Assembly (NCBI GenBank): GCA_007133445.1
Contig: SLMR01000204.1
Coordinates: forward strand, 1-6,710
Length of the DNA: 6,710 nucleotides
Direction: 5' to 3'
Origin: Aquisalimonas sp.
Lineage (GTDB): Bacteria > Pseudomonadota > Gammaproteobacteria > Nitrococcales > Aquisalimonadaceae
A model generated the notes under the pieces. That model saw only the letters and a list, made by a program, of their open reading frames with translations, had not been told where the DNA came from and ran no database searches. The position numbers were made by a program, and so were the translations under genes. Shown here piece after piece: positions 5,437-6,710 of this stretch (its first letter is position 1; each line of letters begins with the position of its first letter).

Positions 5437-6710
5437 TCAGTCCCCACGGTCACCGATGCCGATGAGCACCGGGTCGTGGTCCGAGGAGCGGTACGGCTTG
5501 CCGTGTGCCTGAGGTGCGTCGCCCAGGCGGGCATCGTACTCGAACACCGGTGGCTCGTCGGCGTTGATGTGCCACACGTCGGTGCCCGTCACCCGCGCCG
5601 TCATGGAGGTAGACGCCAGGGCATAATCCAGGGTGCCTGAGGCGCCGCGAAACACGTAGCTGTAATGGCGCCGCTCGGGAAGATCGCGGGCCACTAGGTT
5701 GGCGAAACCGGCATCCTGCAGCAGTCGGATGGGGTCTTCCCCGGCATAGCTGTTGAAATCCCCCAGCAGCACGATGTCCTCGACATCATGACGGTCAGCC
5801 TTGTCACGGACGAAGCCCTTCAGGGCCCGCGCCTGCTCGGTACGTCGCTCATTCCAGCAGCCCTGGCCATCATCCACGTCGCCCTCGTCGGGGCAGCCGA
5901 CCTTGCTCTTGAAGTGCACCACCACGGCCAGGAACGGAGCCCCCTCATCGGCACTGAATACGGCGGCCTGGGGCGGACGGCGATGAACCCCACGGCGGTC
6001 GCGGTACGGGCCGGCGACCCGTTCCAGCCGCTCCGGCCGATAGGCCAGGCTCACCTTGATGGCGTCACTGCCGGCATCACCATCGCTCAGGCCCCTGTAA
6101 CCAGGCCCGGGAACGGCATCGCTGGCTCGTGCCACCAGGTCCTCCAGCGCGTCCGTGTTGTTCTCCACCTCCACCAGCGCCAGCAGATCGGCGTCCAGTT
6201 CCCTGAGCGCCGGGAGAAGGCGATCACGCTGACGCTCCAGCGCCGCCTTCGAGGCGGCACCGCGCTCACCCAGCGTGAGAAAGTAGTTCTCCACATTGAA
6301 TGCCGCCGCGCGCACCGCGCCACCGACATCCGCCGGCGTCTCCGGTCGCGGATTCGTGGCCTCGAAGCGCGGCGCCTCGACCGGATGGAGCCGCCAGGTG
6401 TCGAAGGCGTAAGTGATGATCCCCGTGACTGGTGCGACCCTGTCACCCACACGACGGGTACCGGAGTCCGGGTCCAGGTAGGGCACCGGATCAGGCCGTG
6501 AACGGTAGCTTCCGTCGTCCAGCAGCAGCGTGGGCTCGGCGGAATCCCCGCTGCGCGCGCGGAAACGCCGCTCCGGCGCCAGACGCAACGTGCCGTGACG
6601 GAAGGCACCAGTGTCACGGTGGAAGGCACGGTCACCGGTGTCTTCCTGGGGCGCGAGGCCCTGGACGGGTTTTTCATTCAGTCCGATGCGGACGATACCC
6701 CTACGGCACT
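5437..6710 (-). CDS. Extracellular nuclease, ExeM/NucH type, catalytic part (5' end disrupted at about 6600)
   Basis: Predicted secreted DNase of the endonuclease/exonuclease/phosphatase fold. Numbering from position 6588, a connecting region comes first (LLLDDGSYRSRPDPVPYL, 21-38, and RRVGDRVAPVTGIITYAF, 45-62). It is followed by the catalytic domain: AAAFNVENYFLTL (94-106), LVEVENN with the metal-binding glutamate (138-144), VVVHFKSK (222-229), C232/C243 with CWNERRTEQA as in secreted relatives, GDFNSYAGEDP (276-286), TLDYALAS (319-326) and SSDHDP with the catalytic histidine (368-373). These residues are all present, so the domain looks intact. It ends at TGA 5437 right after the domain, with no C-terminal membrane-anchor or sorting tail. 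The frame stays open to the window edge, but resemblance to the family stops after FRHGTLRLAP (6603-6574). Position 6588 is only a TTG and not a credible start. The matching N-terminal OB-fold segment appears on the opposite strand just beyond (see 6601-6710), so the gene is probably broken or rearranged here. No signal peptide is visible in the window. Confidence 0.85.
   Translation of the reverse strand, partial: CRRGIVRIGLNEKPVQGLAPQEDTGDRAFHRDTGAFRHGTLRLAPERRFRARSGDSAEPTLLLDDGSYRSRPDPVPYLDPDSGTRRVGDRVAPVTGIITYAFDTWRLHPVEAPRFEATNPRPETPADVGGAVRAAAFNVENYFLTLGERGAASKAALERQRDRLLPALRELDADLLALVEVENNTDALEDLVARASDAVPGPGYRGLSDGDAGSDAIKVSLAYRPERLERVAGPYRDRRGVHRRPPQAAVFSADEGAPFLAVVVHFKSKVGCPDEGDVDDGQGCWNERRTEQARALKGFVRDKADRHDVEDIVLLGDFNSYAGEDPIRLLQDAGFANLVARDLPERRHYSYVFRGASGTLDYALASTSMTARVTGTDVWHINADEPPVFEYDARLGDAPQAHGKPYRSSDHDPVLIGIGDRGD
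6593..6619. repeat. Inverted repeat at the nuclease inversion junction
   Basis: CCGTGAC (6593-6599) and GTCACGG (6613-6619) form a perfect 7-bp inverted repeat around a 13-nt loop. A nested GTGCC/GGCAC pair sits at 6590-6594 and 6604-6608. A direct repeat GGAAGGCAC occurs at 6600-6608 and 6621-6629. The point where minus-strand nuclease similarity ends and plus-strand similarity begins (about 6600-6604) lies within the loop. Such a structure could promote inversion or polymerase template switching; this is an inference. Confidence 0.6.
6601..6710 (+). pseudogene. Inverted N-terminal OB-fold fragment of an ExeM/NucH-type nuclease
   Basis: On the plus strand, frame starting 6601, the translation contains TSVTVEGTVTGVFLG, then LDGFFIQ and SDADDTPTA, running off the window. 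This is the pattern of the OB-fold (YhcR-like) module that precedes the catalytic domain in extracellular nucleases of the ExeM type (consensus of the form VTVEGxVTxxF...GGFFxQ). There is no start codon with a signal peptide upstream. The same frame before 6601 is low-quality Arg/Gln-rich antisense sequence after a stop at 6499-6501. The piece therefore looks like the missing N-terminal module of the adjacent minus-strand nuclease, in flipped orientation. An alternative is a second, divergent nuclease gene truncated at its 5' end. Recognition is from memory of the family pattern, not a search. Confidence 0.65.

Noticed and set aside
5788..6501. 237-codon plus-strand open frame in the same frame as the OB-fold fragment
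   Set aside because: It is antisense to the nuclease catalytic domain and ends in TGA at 6499-6501, so it is not joined to the 6601-6710 fragment and shows no family features.
1..6710. CRISPR array, tRNA, rRNA, insertion sequence or phage genes
   Set aside because: No regularly spaced repeats, no cloverleaf-like or rRNA-like stretch and no transposase or integrase motif were seen on either strand.

Overview
The window is GC-rich DNA (roughly two thirds G+C by eye). Every gene with a clear product reads on the minus strand. Gene content and order (ridA, recG, ubiC, ubiA, then a cardiolipin synthase) point to a gammaproteobacterium. UbiC is largely confined to Proteobacteria that make ubiquinone through 4-hydroxybenzoate, ubiC-ubiA adjacency is known from E. 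coli, and ridA next to recG is common in gammaproteobacteria. A GC-rich lineage such as Ectothiorhodospiraceae/Chromatiales would fit, but that is an inference from gene order and composition only.

In the direction of transcription (right to left), positions 4841 to 1 look like one compact housekeeping transcription unit. ridA (enamine/imine deaminase) is followed after 5 bp by recG (branch-migrating helicase). A 73-bp gap leads to ubiC (chorismate pyruvate-lyase, TTG start). ubiC overlaps ubiA (4-hydroxybenzoate polyprenyltransferase) by ATGA. After 25 bp comes the N-terminal half of a phospholipase-D-type cardiolipin synthase, cut by the window edge. UbiC and UbiA catalyse the first two committed steps of ubiquinone synthesis, and Cls works on the same membrane. 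RidA and RecG are general maintenance functions.

The right part (4936-6710) is different in character and looks damaged. Immediately upstream of ridA lies a remnant of a GGDEF (diguanylate cyclase) domain. It has lost its N-terminal part, carries SGEEF instead of GGEEF, and is cut by one in-frame TAG. Upstream of that is a large ExeM/NucH-type extracellular nuclease. Its catalytic exonuclease-endonuclease-phosphatase domain is intact on the minus strand, but family resemblance stops abruptly at about 6600. From about 6601 to the window end, the N-terminal OB-fold part of the same kind of protein is instead readable on the PLUS strand. This implies an inversion junction (real or an assembly/amplification artefact) inside the nuclease gene, placed within a 7-bp-stem inverted repeat.

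I see no CRISPR array, tRNA, rRNA, insertion sequence or convincing terminator, and no new multi-gene system. The observations most worth checking are the nuclease inversion junction and the amber-interrupted GGDEF remnant.
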